Assembly (NCBI GenBank): GCA_024291935.2
Contig: CM044306.1
Coordinates: forward strand, 5,280,501-5,344,500
Source: Okapia johnstoni
Lineage: Eukaryota > Chordata > Mammalia > Artiodactyla > Giraffidae
Direction: 5' to 3'
Length of the DNA: 64,000 nt
Each line of letters opens with the position of its first letter. The stretch's first letter is position 1. Position numbers and translations under genes: made by a program. Under the pieces are notes generated by a model. The model was not told where the DNA came from. It ran no database searches and saw nothing but the letters and a program-made list of their open reading frames with translations. This document shows positions 18,971 to 29,129 of the stretch, piece after piece.

Positions 18971-19827
18971 TTAGACCTGAGTGTCTGTCTCCTGAGCTGG
19001 TAACCCCTATACCAGGCTCCCTGCACCTCTCTTCTGCTGGGGCTCCCCACTGTGTCTCTCTGTCCCCTTTTAAAGGGGTCACTAAGGGACTTCTGCCAGG
19101 AAGTCACTCTGAGAAGCTGGGGCCTTACAACAGGATTCCAGTTTTAAAATATGCAAGGACACCTTGTCAATAGAGACATAAATAAGTACACGTGTGGGTG
19201 ACATTAGCAAAGAGGACTCACCGAGTGAACCACCTTTCAGCCTCCTAATGAAGAGAATCAAACAAGGTCAAGGTCACGTTTGTGATCACGCAGGGCCATG
19301 CCAGCCCACACTACGTGCTCAGTAGGGGCTACTCCTGAGAAATACGATGAGTCCTTTGAAAGCACCGAACTCTGCCGCGTGAGGGTGTAGGAGAGGAGGA
19401 GGAGGGGGGCAGGGAATGACATCTATTGGGCACCCACTGTATGCCAAGCTGTCTCTTCTCAAACAGAGGATCAAGAAGACTTCAGTCCTGGGATCCCCAG
19501 GGCTCAGACACCCCACCCACTGCCCTAAGCTTCAAGCGTTTGTCATCAAGGGGAGGTGAAGTCTGGGAGGGAGGCAGCCCAGCGGGGCCTGGGCAGGGTC
19601 AACTGGAAGGGAGAGGATTAAACACTCAGCGGTACATCAACCCTGCTCCGCTGCACACAGCCGGGCATGGGAAGGGACTGGGAGGAGGAGAAAGCAGTGG
19701 TTGGGAACTGGGGGCCGTGGAGAAAAAAGACATGGGGGTCTTGGGTCCTCCAGGGGTGCTTTGGTGAGAAAAGGTGACCCGGCATCACAGTTACAAAGCC
19801 ACTCGCTTGAGTGGGAACAAGAGTCCT
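18971..19827. other. Unique DNA with a nuclear-receptor-like repeat
   Basis: AGGTCA occurs twice in direct contact at 19265-19276 (DR0 arrangement). 'ggcacccactgtatgccaag' at about 19428-19447 looks like an old L2-type fragment. No gene is supported. Confidence 0.35.
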
Positions 19828-20240
19828 TGAGGGGTTGAATTTCGTCCCACCTGAAAGATACGTCGGAGGCCTCATCCCTGGTACCTGCGAATGTGACCTG
19901 CTGTGGAAACAGGGTCTTCGCGGATGTATCCAAATTAGAATGAGATCCTTAAGGTGGGCCCGACTCCAGCAGGACTGCTGTCCTAAGAAGGGGAGAATTT
20001 GGACACAAGACCCCCAGGGAGGGGAACACGTGATGGCAGAGGCAGAGACTGGAGGGATGCTGCTGCAAACAAGGTTGACCAGAAGCTCAGAAAGAGGAGA
20101 AAAGATGCTACCCTGATCTGAGGGAGCCTGACCCTGCAGACACTTTGAATTTAGACTTCTGACCTTCAGAACTGGGAGACAATAAACCTCTGTTGCCTTT
20201 GGGAGACAGCTCGTGGTACTGGGTTACAGCTGTCTTAAAA
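19828..20240 (+). mobile_element. MLT1-type MaLR LTR, nearly complete
   Basis: The order of old MLT1 LTRs is followed: 'cctggtacctgcgaatgtgac', 'gatccttaaggtgggccc', 'gaatttggacacaagac', 'gcagaggcagagactggag', 'cttctgaccttcagaactg' and the polyadenylation region 'acaataaacctctgttg'. It is a solo LTR with no internal sequence. Subfamily not assigned. Confidence 0.72.
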
Positions 20241-20634
20241 AACTCCCACAGGCCCCAAGAGTGTTCTGTGTCCCCAACTTGACTTCTCCACTAAACTGCC
20301 AACCGATACTTTCCATAGCCTTCCATCCAAGCAGGAGGTGCCACCATCGACCTGGTTGCTGGGGCCACAACCCAGGAGTCAGCCTTGATCCTCTGTCTCC
20401 TTCAGTCCCATATCCAACCAGTTACTAAGTTCCGTGGTCACTGCCTCTAAGACATTAGAGAATCCGGCCACCTCTCTGGCCCCATTGTTAGTTACGAATC
20501 CCCTGGTGGTGCCATCGTGGCCTCTCATTTGCGACCCCCGCCCCCACGCTCAGCACCCACTACCATAGCCTCCGGGGGCATTTTCTGAAGCAAGTTAAGT
20601 CCAGTCTGCTCCCATGTTTGACACTGTCCCAACT
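20241..20634. other. Unique DNA
   Basis: There is L2-like wording near 20340-20410, but too weak to claim. No gene seen. Confidence 0.35.
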
Positions 20635-20708
20635 GCCATGGGACCCCCTGATTTCACACCTGGGTATGTATCCAAAAGAATAAAAGTAGAGTCTTTCAGG
20701 GATATTTG

Positions 20709-20918
20709 GGGACTTCCCTGGTAGCTCAGATGATAAAGAATCTGCCTGCAAAGCAGGAGACTCGGGTTCGATCCCTGGGTTGGGAAGATCCCCTGGAGAA
20801 GGGAATGGCAACCCACTCCAGTATTCTGGCCTGGAGAATCCCATGGACAGAGGAGCCTGGCGGGCTACAGTCCACGGGGTCGCAAAGAGTCAGACACGGC
20901 TGAGCAACTAACACACAC
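20709..20918 (+). mobile_element. Bov-tA SINE nested beside a CHR SINE inside old L1
   Basis: Close to consensus, from 'ggacttccctggtagctcag' to 'cacggctgagcaactaacac'. The CHR SINE begins immediately after it. Confidence 0.94.
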
Positions 20919-21130
20919 TGGTAATCCAGTGGTTAAGAATCCGCCTTCCGATGCAGGGTAGGTGAATTTGATCCTTGGTCGGGGAATTGAGACCCCCCAC
21001 ACCTGGGGGCAACTAAGCCCGCGCGCTGTGACCACAGAAGTCTGCGTGCCGCAAGGAAGAGCCCGCGCGCTGCGATGAAGACCCAGCGCAACCACAGCGG
21101 GAGAAAGAACACCATTTCTAAAAAAATTTA
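20919..21130 (+). mobile_element. CHR-type SINE
   Basis: 'taatccagtggttaagaatcc', 'ttgatccttggtcgggg' and the repeated 'gcccgcgcgctg' units of the CHR body are followed by an A-rich tail. Its first bases may lie left of the Bov-tA, which would make the Bov-tA an insertion at its very head. Confidence 0.88.
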
Positions 21131-21343
21131 AAAAGACATATCTGTACACCCACGTTCATTGCCACATTCTTCACAAGAGCCAGGACGTGGAAGCAACCCC
21201 AGTGTCTGTTGATGGACGGGTGGCTAAACAAAGTGTGGTCTATTCACATAATGGAATAGGATCCAGCCTTAAAACGCAAGGACACTCCGACACAGGCTGC
21301 AACACGAATAAATCTTGAGGTCACAGATTACGCTAAGTGAAAT

Positions 21344-21391
21344 GAAGTGAAAGGGAAAGTGTTCGTCACTCAGTCGTGTCCAACTCTCTGT
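21344..21391 (-). mobile_element. Very short Bov-A stub
   Basis: About 45 bases of Bov-A sequence ('gtcactcagtcgtgtccaac') lie in the old L1. 'gtgaaat(g/a)aag' on both sides is a likely target duplication, which marks an extremely truncated insertion. Confidence 0.75.
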
Positions 21392-21479
21392 GAAATAAGT
21401 CAGACACAGAAAGATGGGGTATGGTTGCCTTCAGTGAGGTGGCTGGAGGGGTCAGATTCACAAACACAGAAGGTAGAAG

Positions 21480-21540
21480 GCTGAGTGCCAGGGGCCAGGG
21501 AGGGGGGGGCGGGAGTTGGGGTTTACTGGGGGTGGAGTTT
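21480..21540 (+). other. G-rich stretch within the L1 3'UTR
   Basis: Runs GGGG, GGG, GGGGGGGG, GGG, GGGG and GGGGG occur within 60 bases. G-rich 3'UTRs with quadruplex potential are a known trait of L1. Confidence 0.5.
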
Positions 21541-21690
21541 CCATTGGAAAGATGAAAAAGTTCTGGTGATGGATGGTGGTGACGGTTATACAACAATGGG
21601 AACGAACTTCACACCACGGAACTGAACACTTAAAAATGCCACACTTTATTATTTGTTTTTACCATAATAAAGCAGTTTTAATTAAAAAAC

Positions 21691-22384
21691 CCACATTTCC
21701 ACAGCTTCCCAGTGACCTTGGAGTAAAACCAGAGCCTCCTTCCACGGTCTGTGAGGCCCCCCGGGTCTGGGGGCCTGAGACTCCTCTGCTCCACGTGACC
21801 TTGCTCAGCCTCCTGACAAGCCACACTGACCTCCCCTCCCCGTGTGGTCAACCCTCCACTTGGGCCGCCCCAGGGCTCAGCTCCACTGTCAGCTCGCCCT
21901 GGGCACCTCCCCAGACCACCAGCCTGAAGTGGCCCCTCTGTGCCCTGGGCATGCTCCTTCACATGGCTCTTAGCAGCCATGACGACCTGAGCTTGAGCAA
22001 AAGCTTTCCTGGCTTATGTCTCTTCTGGCCTGGACGTGAGGACCGGGACTCAGCTGCGTGCTCATAGCTGCTTCTCAGAGTCTAGACAGAGGAGGTGCCC
22101 AGAGAGCAAAGGACTGAACTGGGTGAGTGGCTGGACGGGCCCAGGGTAGCAGGGAGGCACCCAGACTGTGTCAGTGCAGCCAGGGAAGAGCCTTCAGTAG
22201 TTTCTAGGCTGTTTCTCTGGAATTGAGGCTAGGCTGCCTGTAGCCATGGGAGACACTGACTAAGCTTTTTGGAACCCCCTCTTGCAGGCAGGCCTCAGGG
22301 ATTGCACAGATATGACCCTGGGCATACAAGTGAACACTCAGGAAGGGAGATCCTTCAGGTACTGCAAGCCTACAATAGGCTGGA
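21691..22384. other. Unique DNA
   Basis: I see no repeat family or supported exon. Confidence 0.4.
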
Positions 22385-22535
22385 TCCCTGATGGAGGTTT
22401 TACGCTATTTCCCCATTTTGTCCCCACACAAAACTGAGGTTCAGATGCAACTGAGGCTCAGATAGGTCGGGCTGCTGGCTCAGCAAGACCCCATAAGCAG
22501 CAGCAGAATCGAGATTCAGCCTTGTTCTGTGTCAC
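22385..22535. repeat. MIR/L2-type relic
   Basis: 'aactgaggttcagatgcaac', 'tgaggctcagataggtcgg' and 'gcagaatcgagattcagcc' resemble an L2/MIR 3' core, here with a partly duplicated centre. 22536-22769 is unique. Confidence 0.42.
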
Positions 22536-22769
22536 CAGGGTCCCCTGCTCCTGACCATGAGGTAGCCCCGCCTCTTCCCCTCCGGACAAGTCACCATGCA
22601 GTCAGGGAATCAACATGAGACACAAGGAAGCAAGGCTCGGAGAGACGGTATTATGTCTGCAGGTCAAGACTGAGGTTAGATACAAGACAGAGGGAGGAGT
22701 TGGAAAGAGGAACCTCTCCCTTGGTCTTGATGGAAGGGAGTATTAGGTGGCGGTCGTTGTTAATGAACT

Positions 22770-23370
22770 TCTTGTTTTAGGATAGATCGAAAGGTACAGA
22801 AGAGTTCCAAAGACAGTTCAGAGAAGTTCACACACACCCAATAGCGTTCCCTACATTGCACGTTATTACATGCATTTGTTACAACTAAGGAACCGTGGCT
22901 GACGTCTTCTTACTAAGTAAACTGCAGCATGTACTCAGGGTCTTGTTAGTTTTCCTCTTATGGCCCTGTTCTGTTCAAGGATCCCCTCCTGAATCTCATT
23001 CAAGCTTTAGTTGTCTCCCTAGTGTTAGTCGCTCAGTCGTGTCAGACTCTTTTGCAACCCCATGGACTGTAGCCCGCCAGGTTCCTCTGTCCATGGGATT
23101 TCCCAGGCAAGAATACTGGAGTAGGTTGCCATTTCCTTCTCCCGGGGATCTTCCCGACCCAGGGATCAAACCCAGGTCTCCTGCATTGCAGGCAGATTCT
23201 TTACCATCTGAGCCACCAGGTGGTGGCTCCTAGAAGTCCCTAGGCTCCTAGAAACAGTGACAGTTTCTCAGACTTCCTTGTTTTTTGATGATCTTATAGT
23301 TTTGATGGTCTCGGGTATTTTATAGAAGGTCTCCCCATTAGGGTTGCTTGGTTTGTTTTAATGCTTAAAG
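22770..23370. mobile_element. Ancient L1M-class fragment interrupted by a Bov-tA
   Basis: The left flank ('gcatttgttacaactaagga', 'tgttctgttcaaggatccc') and right flank ('gacagtttctcagacttcc', 'tgatgatcttatagttttg') are consecutive parts of one old L1-derived repeat, with the SINE at 23021-23225 between them. Strand is not assigned. Confidence 0.6.
23021..23225 (-). mobile_element. Bov-tA SINE
   Basis: Near-consensus reverse copy ('gtgttagtcgctcagtcgtg' to 'ctgagccaccagg'). 'tccctag' on both sides is a probable target duplication. Confidence 0.95.
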
Positions 23371-23389
23371 ACCAGGGGGAAAGGATGCT

Positions 23390-23434
23390 ACATATACACA
23401 CAGACACACACACACACACACAGACACACACACT
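23390..23434. repeat. (CA)n microsatellite
   Basis: About 20 CA units with sporadic GA interruptions; likely length-polymorphic. Confidence 0.93.
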
Positions 23435-24254
23435 AAATAAACACACTTTGCATCTAACTTCAATTCTTCCTGCTGTGGCAATAATACTATTAGAGCTTCA
23501 ATGGGGTTTATCTTTTATCACATTTCTGATGTTCCTAGCAGAATACGGAACCAGGTATGCCATTTATTAAAACACCTATTTTATGAATGAGGACATGGAG
23601 GCTATTTGGGAAGCTTAAGCTTGAGGGCACCCAAAAATTGGTCACAGCCTCCCTGACTCGGGTCCCCAGGCCAGAGCCCTTCCTCTGCCTCTGTGCCCTA
23701 CGGGGCTTCAGCCTACTCCCCAAGTCAAGCCCCGTCTGGGAGGTGGGCAAAGGCACATGGAGACGGATCAGTGGTCCAGCATCGTCACTAGAGCAGGGGC
23801 AAGAGCCACACCCCAGAGCCCCCACCCCAGCCAGAGAGGGAGGTGCAAAGCTGTGGCTTCAGCTTATGCCCCAGGTGCTGTACCCACAGCCCGGATACAC
23901 GGTTGTGCTGTGTAGTTGTGGTTGAGTGACCCACCAGGGGCCAGGTGCCCAGTGCACCGGCCTCTGCCAGCTGCTGTGGGATGCCCCCCTCCCCCAGCTC
24001 CAGGCGCCCTCATGGGAATTGGCCGCTGTGCTCAAGGGGGCTGGGGTACTCGTGAAGGAGGGAGCCCCGAGGGTGTGGAGGGGGTGGGCTGCTGCACGTG
24101 CAGAGGGCTGACTGCTAAGAGCTCCGCAGCCTTATGAAAGCGGGATCAGTGCCCGGCCTCAGCTCTCCCTGCTGGCTGAGCAGATGAGGAGGCGTGGATG
24201 ATCCCCAAACCACAGCCGACACCCAAAGGACCAAGGTGAGCAAGCTTAGCAAGT
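23435..24254. other. Unique GC-rich DNA
   Basis: No repeat or supported gene seen. Confidence 0.4.
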
Positions 24255-24850
24255 GCGGCTCCCTGTTGAACGCTTCACCCACGTCATCTTTCAGCAACCT
24301 CACCCTGTGTATCCCCATTTCACAGGTGGGGAGCCTGAGACCAGCGGAGAGGCCGGGGCACCTGCCCCTGGAGAGCCCCAGAGCCGGCTCCAAGGTCGGA
24401 GCTCACCCCGCCCTGCTGGCTTCTCTCTGCTGCCTCTGCATTTCTCCTGGTGTGTTTACCTTCCTGATTTAGCCAGCTTTTGTTTGGTTTGATATGAAAA
24501 TGAGTTTGCCCAGAATGCACAGCAGCAGAAGGAAGGGGGGTTTGGGGTGGACCTCACTGAGTGGCAGGAAGGAGCAGAATTCAAAGCAGCCTGTCACCCA
24601 CGGAGCGGAGAATCCGGGATGGATTCAGACGCCAGTGTGAGAGCCTCGTCCCTGGGGCTCGGTTTGGTGGAGATAGCTTGGGGTCTGAGGTCTGAGGCCT
24701 GGGTGCCAGCCTTGGCCTGTTCTTGACCGTGTGTCGCGAGGACAAGTCCCTGACCTCTCTGAGCCTCGGTTGCTTCTGCGGATAAACAGTGATCACTGCA
24801 CCTGTTTGACGGGGTCCCTCTGAGTCTGGGGACCCCCTGTTGTAAACTGC
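24255..24850 (+). repeat. Two MIR/L2-type relics
   Basis: An L2-like core lies at 24255-24400 ('tatccccatttcacaggtggg'). A MIR lies at 24690-24850 ('caagtccctgacctctctgag', 'tgcttctgcggataaacag'). Unique DNA lies between them. Confidence 0.5.
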
Positions 24851-25436
24851 CAAGGGCCATCGACTGGAGGTTGTGTTTCTGGAGTCTCAGCTCCCAGGGC
24901 CTCCAAAGTGCCCAGGACCCACCATCCGCATCCTGGGGGAGGAAGGGATCAGGCTCCCAGACGCCTGCGGCCTCTGTATCTGGCAGGCCCATCCTCCAGC
25001 CTGCCCAGCCCTGGCAGTTCCGGGGATGGGGCTCAGCTGGGAGAACAAGGCTGACGTTGGCACCTGCCCCCCTCTGTGGGAGGGGAAAAGGGAGGGACAA
25101 GACAGGGTGGGGGTGCCCCCACCCGGGTGCCCCTGAAGCAGCCCTGGCAAAACAGCTGCTGGTGAAGCAGGTCGTTAGGGCAGGAGGGATCTCCCAGCCG
25201 GGGGCACATGGGCCAGGAAGGGCCTCCATCTCCCCAGGAACAGGTGGGGGCATGGTGGGCTGACAGGCAGCAAGGGGAGAAGGAGCCCTCAGTGGAGGGG
25301 CTGCAGCTGGGGGCCCTGGGCTTCTCTGGCTGTACTGGGCCAGGGCCTCTGGACACTTGGCCACCACTGCCTGCCCACGGTGGCCTGAAGCTTAGGCAGC
25401 TTGGTGGTTTTCTTTAAGAATACAAACTATGGCCCT
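24851..25436. other. Unique GC-rich DNA
   Basis: A 250-codon reverse frame spans this region, but it runs into the MIR at 24690-24850 and shows no protein signature, so it is not called. Confidence 0.4.
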
Positions 25437-25735
25437 TCCATGGTGGTCCAGTGGTTAAGAGTCCACCTGCTAATGCAGGAGACATGGGTTCCATCCCTGA
25501 TCTAGGAAGATTCCACAAGCCTCGGAGCAACTAAGCCCCTGCGTCACAACCACTGAGCCCCTGCACCGCAACTACTGAAGCCTGAGTGCCCTAGAGGATG
25601 TGCTCTGAAACGAGAAGACACTGCAGTGAGCGGCCTACGTCCCAACTGGAGAGGCACCCCCGCTCGCCGCAGCTAGAGAAAAAAAGCCCGAGAAGCAACA
25701 GAGACCCAGCACAGCCAAAAATAAATAAATAAAAC
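25437..25735 (+). mobile_element. Long CHR-type SINE
   Basis: 'cttccatggtggtccagtgg', several 'gcaactactgaagcc'-type body units and a TAAATAAATAAA tail are present. At about 300 bases it is the longest CHR copy of the window, with a mid-region insertion (about 25590-25670). Confidence 0.85.
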
Positions 25736-26400
25736 CTCAAACAGAGAACATAAGCCATCAAATATGAAATTATGCGTAGTCTCAGAGGGGTCCTGAGGCT
25801 TAAATTCATTAGCTTCGTGAGAAATTGCCTTTGACCCCAAAAGGTGCCCAGAGGTGACCTGCAGCATCCCGCAGATGCTGAGAAGTCATGACCCTCATTG
25901 GGAAACACACGCTCTGAGCATGCCTCAGGGTGCATGGCCCGCAGGTCCACGGCCCACAGGTCCACGGCTCAGTGGACCCTGGGACACCCAGGGAGGGGAA
26001 ACCCCAGTTCTTCCCCACCTTCCTGTCCGGGTCTCCAAAAGGGCTGAGGAGGGAGGAGACAGAGGTGGGGCCAGATGGGAGGTGGGATGGACAGGGACTG
26101 GCGTGAGCAACGCTCACCTTCCTGCTCAGGTGTGGTGTGTGGTCCTCTGGGGATCACCAGACCCCCGCCTTGCCTGGGAAAGGATTCACACTCTGAGGAC
26201 AGACGTCCCTGCCCCAGCCCCCGACAGAAAACTAGAATCTATTCAAGTGGCTTCAGGCAAGTTCCCTTCTCCCACTGCGCAGAGAATCACTCTGCAGAGG
26301 TAAATATCAGGTTCCCCAAACAGAAGCTGTCATTACAGAAGATGAAGCAGGCTGGGGAGGTCCATCTTCTCGCAGAGCTGCTGATGCAGGTCGGAGCACA
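25736..26400. other. Unique DNA
   Basis: A short direct repeat of 'aggtccacgg' occurs near 25940-25970. Nothing else is recognised. Confidence 0.4.
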
Positions 26401-26401
26401 G

Positions 26402-26493
26402 GGCAGGGGATGGGGTGGGGTCCGCCAGCCCCCCGCCCCTCAGAATCTGGCTGGATCAGCTCCAGGGGGAATGGGGGGGTTGGGGGGGCAGGG
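26402..26493 (+). other. Dense G-quadruplex-prone region
   Basis: At 26465-26493 four runs of 5, 7, 7 and 3 G are separated by loops of only 3, 2 and 2 bases. A second G cluster lies at 26402-26420. Short loops and long runs predict a very stable structure on the plus strand. Confidence 0.65.
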
Positions 26494-27117
26494 ACAAGGG
26501 CCAGGTGTGTCCTCCAGAAGCCCCGGAGGAGGGAAGGCCAGGCAGCCGCTCTGCCCTGGGCTCTGCCCTCAGCCAGCATGGACCTCACCTGCTGGGTGAG
26601 GCCACCCCTGAAACCCTGTGGCTGACACCTGCCATGGTGAAGGTGGGGCGTGGAGGCAGGTGCTCTGACTACACACGAGCACCTCAAACTGCAGGTGGGG
26701 AGTGTCTGGGGAACGCAAGGAGCGCCCCATGGAGGAAGTTACCCAGCGTGATCTTCAAGGAGAAGAGAAAGGCCGGCAAAGGACAGGAAGGAGTGTGGTG
26801 TGCTTGGGCAACAGGAAGTGGTTTTTATGGGGCCAGAGGTCAGGGTACCGGGAGATGAGGAGATGCTGAAGGTTATTCCGTGAGGACGGTTACCTTTGCC
26901 GTTGGTGAATTCACTGAAATTCTCACAACAGACTTCGGAACTGGCCTGGCACCCTCAGCCTGCAGGCAGCAGCTTTGGGGACTAGCTTTGGGAAGCCTCC
27001 TTTGGTACTCCCCGGTGTGAGGGCTGGGCCCGGTCCTGTGTGTCTTCCCCTCTTCACAGATCACTGGGCCATCAGCAGAGTCTGGAGCAGGATCTGGCAT
27101 GTAGCAGGTGCTTCATC
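26494..27117. other. Unique DNA
   Basis: No repeat or supported gene. Confidence 0.4.
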
Positions 27118-27665
27118 TATTGGATGGATGGATGGATGGGGATGGATGGATGGATGGGATGGATGGATGGGTAGATGGATGGATGGATGGATGGGTAGAT
27201 GGATGGATGGATGGATGGATGGGTAGATGGATGGATGGATGGAAGGATGGATGGGTAGATGGATGGATGGATGGATAGATGGGTAGATGGATGGATGGAT
27301 GGATGGATGGATGGATGGGTAGATGGATGGATGGATGGATGGATGGATGGATGGGTAGATGGATGGATGGATGGGTAGATGGATGGATGGATGGAAGGAT
27401 GGATGGGTAGATGGATGGATGGATGGATAGATGGGTAGATGGATGGATGGATGGATGGATGGATGGGTAGATGGATGGATGGATGGATGGATGGATGGAT
27501 GGATGGGTAGATGGATGGATGGATGGATGGATGGATGGGTAGATGGATGGATGGATGGATGGATGGATGGATGGGTAGATGGATGGATGGATGGAAGGAT
27601 GGATGGGTAGGTGGATGGATGGAAGGATGGATGGATGGATGGATGGACAGATGGGTAGGTTGAAG
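27118..27665. repeat. Long (GGAT)n tetranucleotide array
   Basis: About 550 bases of GGAT units are punctuated by 'gggtagat' variants at spacings that are multiples of four (roughly 20-36 bases). Variant blocks recur: 'ggaaggatggatgggtagat' with the following 'gatagatgggtagat' appears at 27241 and again 152 bases later, pointing to internal duplication of a larger unit. Imperfect GGAT/GACAGATG units continue to about 27780. Reverse-strand His-Pro-Ser-Ile frames are artefacts of the repeat. Confidence 0.97.
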
Positions 27666-27789
27666 GAGAGGCAAATGGACAGATGAAAAGGTGAATGGAC
27701 AGATGAACAGAATGAATTTATGGATGAATGGATAAATGAATGCACAGGTAGGAGGATGGATGGATGGACAGATGGAAGGACGAATGGCC

Positions 27790-29129
27790 ACAAAATCCTT
27801 GCAGTCCCAGAATCCTGCCATATCACACCAAGAATCACGCTAAGAACCACCTCAGATACCATCACACCCAGCCCCTTCATTTCCCAGGTAGGAAACAGAG
27901 ACTCACGAAGGGGAAACGACTCAGATGAGACCCCTGAGGAGAGCAGGGGCACAGCCACGGTCAGAGCCCAGGTCAGGTCCACGGTCGGAGCCCACAGGAC
28001 GCTGGGCAGCAGGCCCTCAGCAGCCGGAACTCAACCGCAAATGGCAGACCCTGAGCCCGCCCCCATCTTTCCCACCTGTCCCCCTGCAGAGAAGGGTCTT
28101 TGGACCCTCACACCCCCTTCTCAAGGCTGGATGTCTCGCCCTCTATGTCCCACTGAGGTTCCTCTCCCCCTAGACATCCCTGCCTCGGGGAGGGAGATGC
28201 TGGGAGCTCGGCCCTTCTGGACCCCTCAAACCCCCTGCCCCTTCCTCCCCAGCTGCCCACCCACCCCCACTGCACGTAGGTCAGCCCAGCAGTATCGGGG
28301 TGGGGGGCCGCAGAAGGGCCAGTCATGTCACCCGCTCGGTAAAATTATCTCCTTAATGAGTTAATACATGTGCCTGAGAGACCAGGGCACGGTGGGACAA
28401 CTGAGCACAAGGTGGGTTGAGAACAAGGACCAGGGAAGGGAGAGAGAGGGCACAGGACGTCCGAGCCAAACAGGCTCTGCTTCAAGGGGGCACGAGGACC
28501 AGACCTAGGAGCACTCCCCCGCTCCCCCACAGCCCCCGCTCCCAAGTCTCGGGTCCCAGAAGGCGGACTGGGAGGTGGTCAGTGGACAGCACCGCCACCT
28601 CCCGCTGCTCGACCACCCTGACTGAGGCCAATGAACAGAGGCCCCAGTGGGCAGTGATGCCACCAGCTGTTCTCAGCAGGGGCTCCTCTGCTACACGAGG
28701 CAGCGCGGGGACGTCCAGCCCAGCCGTCGGGATGGCCCCGGTCTCCTTCCTCCAGGACCTCCCCTTGCGCAGGGATGAGACCTTTCTTTCTGGAGGGTCT
28801 CTAGAGTCCCCAGGCTGCCCCCATCCCGCCACAGAGCTGGGACCCTCCTAAAACCACAGCCGGAGAGGCCAGTAGGGATTCCCACGTGGTCAAAAGAAAA
28901 GGTGGAGGGAAGAGCCTTGGGGCTGGGAGAGGGTCTCCGAGGAGGCCTGGGGGGGTGGGGGTCACACTCCTCTGCCTCTTGGGATTGGGTTGGTCAGACA
29001 AGCTGGGAGATCGTGGTTCGGAGACCGTGGCTCTGGAAGAGGCAGGCTGCGATGGGGGAAGGCTTACGTAACCCACAACTTAGATGAGGCCAAACCCCGC
29101 CATACACTCGGGCCACACCTCAGAAGATG
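27790..29129. other. Unique GC-rich DNA
   Basis: 'catttcccaggtaggaaacag' near 27878-27898 is weakly L2-like. An AT-rich word 'ctccttaatgagttaatac' occurs at about 28350-28370. No gene supported. Confidence 0.35.

Larger units (their letters stand above)
20635..21690 (+). mobile_element. Ancient L1 3' end, split by Bov-tA, CHR and a Bov-A stub
   Basis: ORF2-derived words ('cctgggtatgtatccaaaag', 'tgtacacccacgttcattgc', 'caggacgtggaagcaacccc') and 3'UTR words ('gatgaaaaagttctggtgatg', 'ggaactgaacacttaaaaatg') give the order of a mammalian L1M-class 3' end. The reading frame is broken throughout. Insertions at 20709-21130 and 21344-21391 are younger. Confidence 0.85.

Noticed and set aside
23390..23434. 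CA repeat as a possible Z-DNA regulatory element
   Set aside because: Only a common dinucleotide microsatellite can be supported from sequence.
24594..25367. Reverse frame of 257 codons
   Set aside because: It runs through a MIR relic and shows no conserved motif; GC-rich DNA gives such frames by chance.
27118..27665. Regularly spaced repeats suggesting a CRISPR array
   Set aside because: The array is a continuous tetranucleotide repeat without unique spacers, in a mammalian genome.
27113..27982. Long reverse-strand frames rich in His-Pro-Ser-Ile repeats
   Set aside because: They are the translation of the GGAT tetranucleotide array, with no unique protein sequence or gene context.
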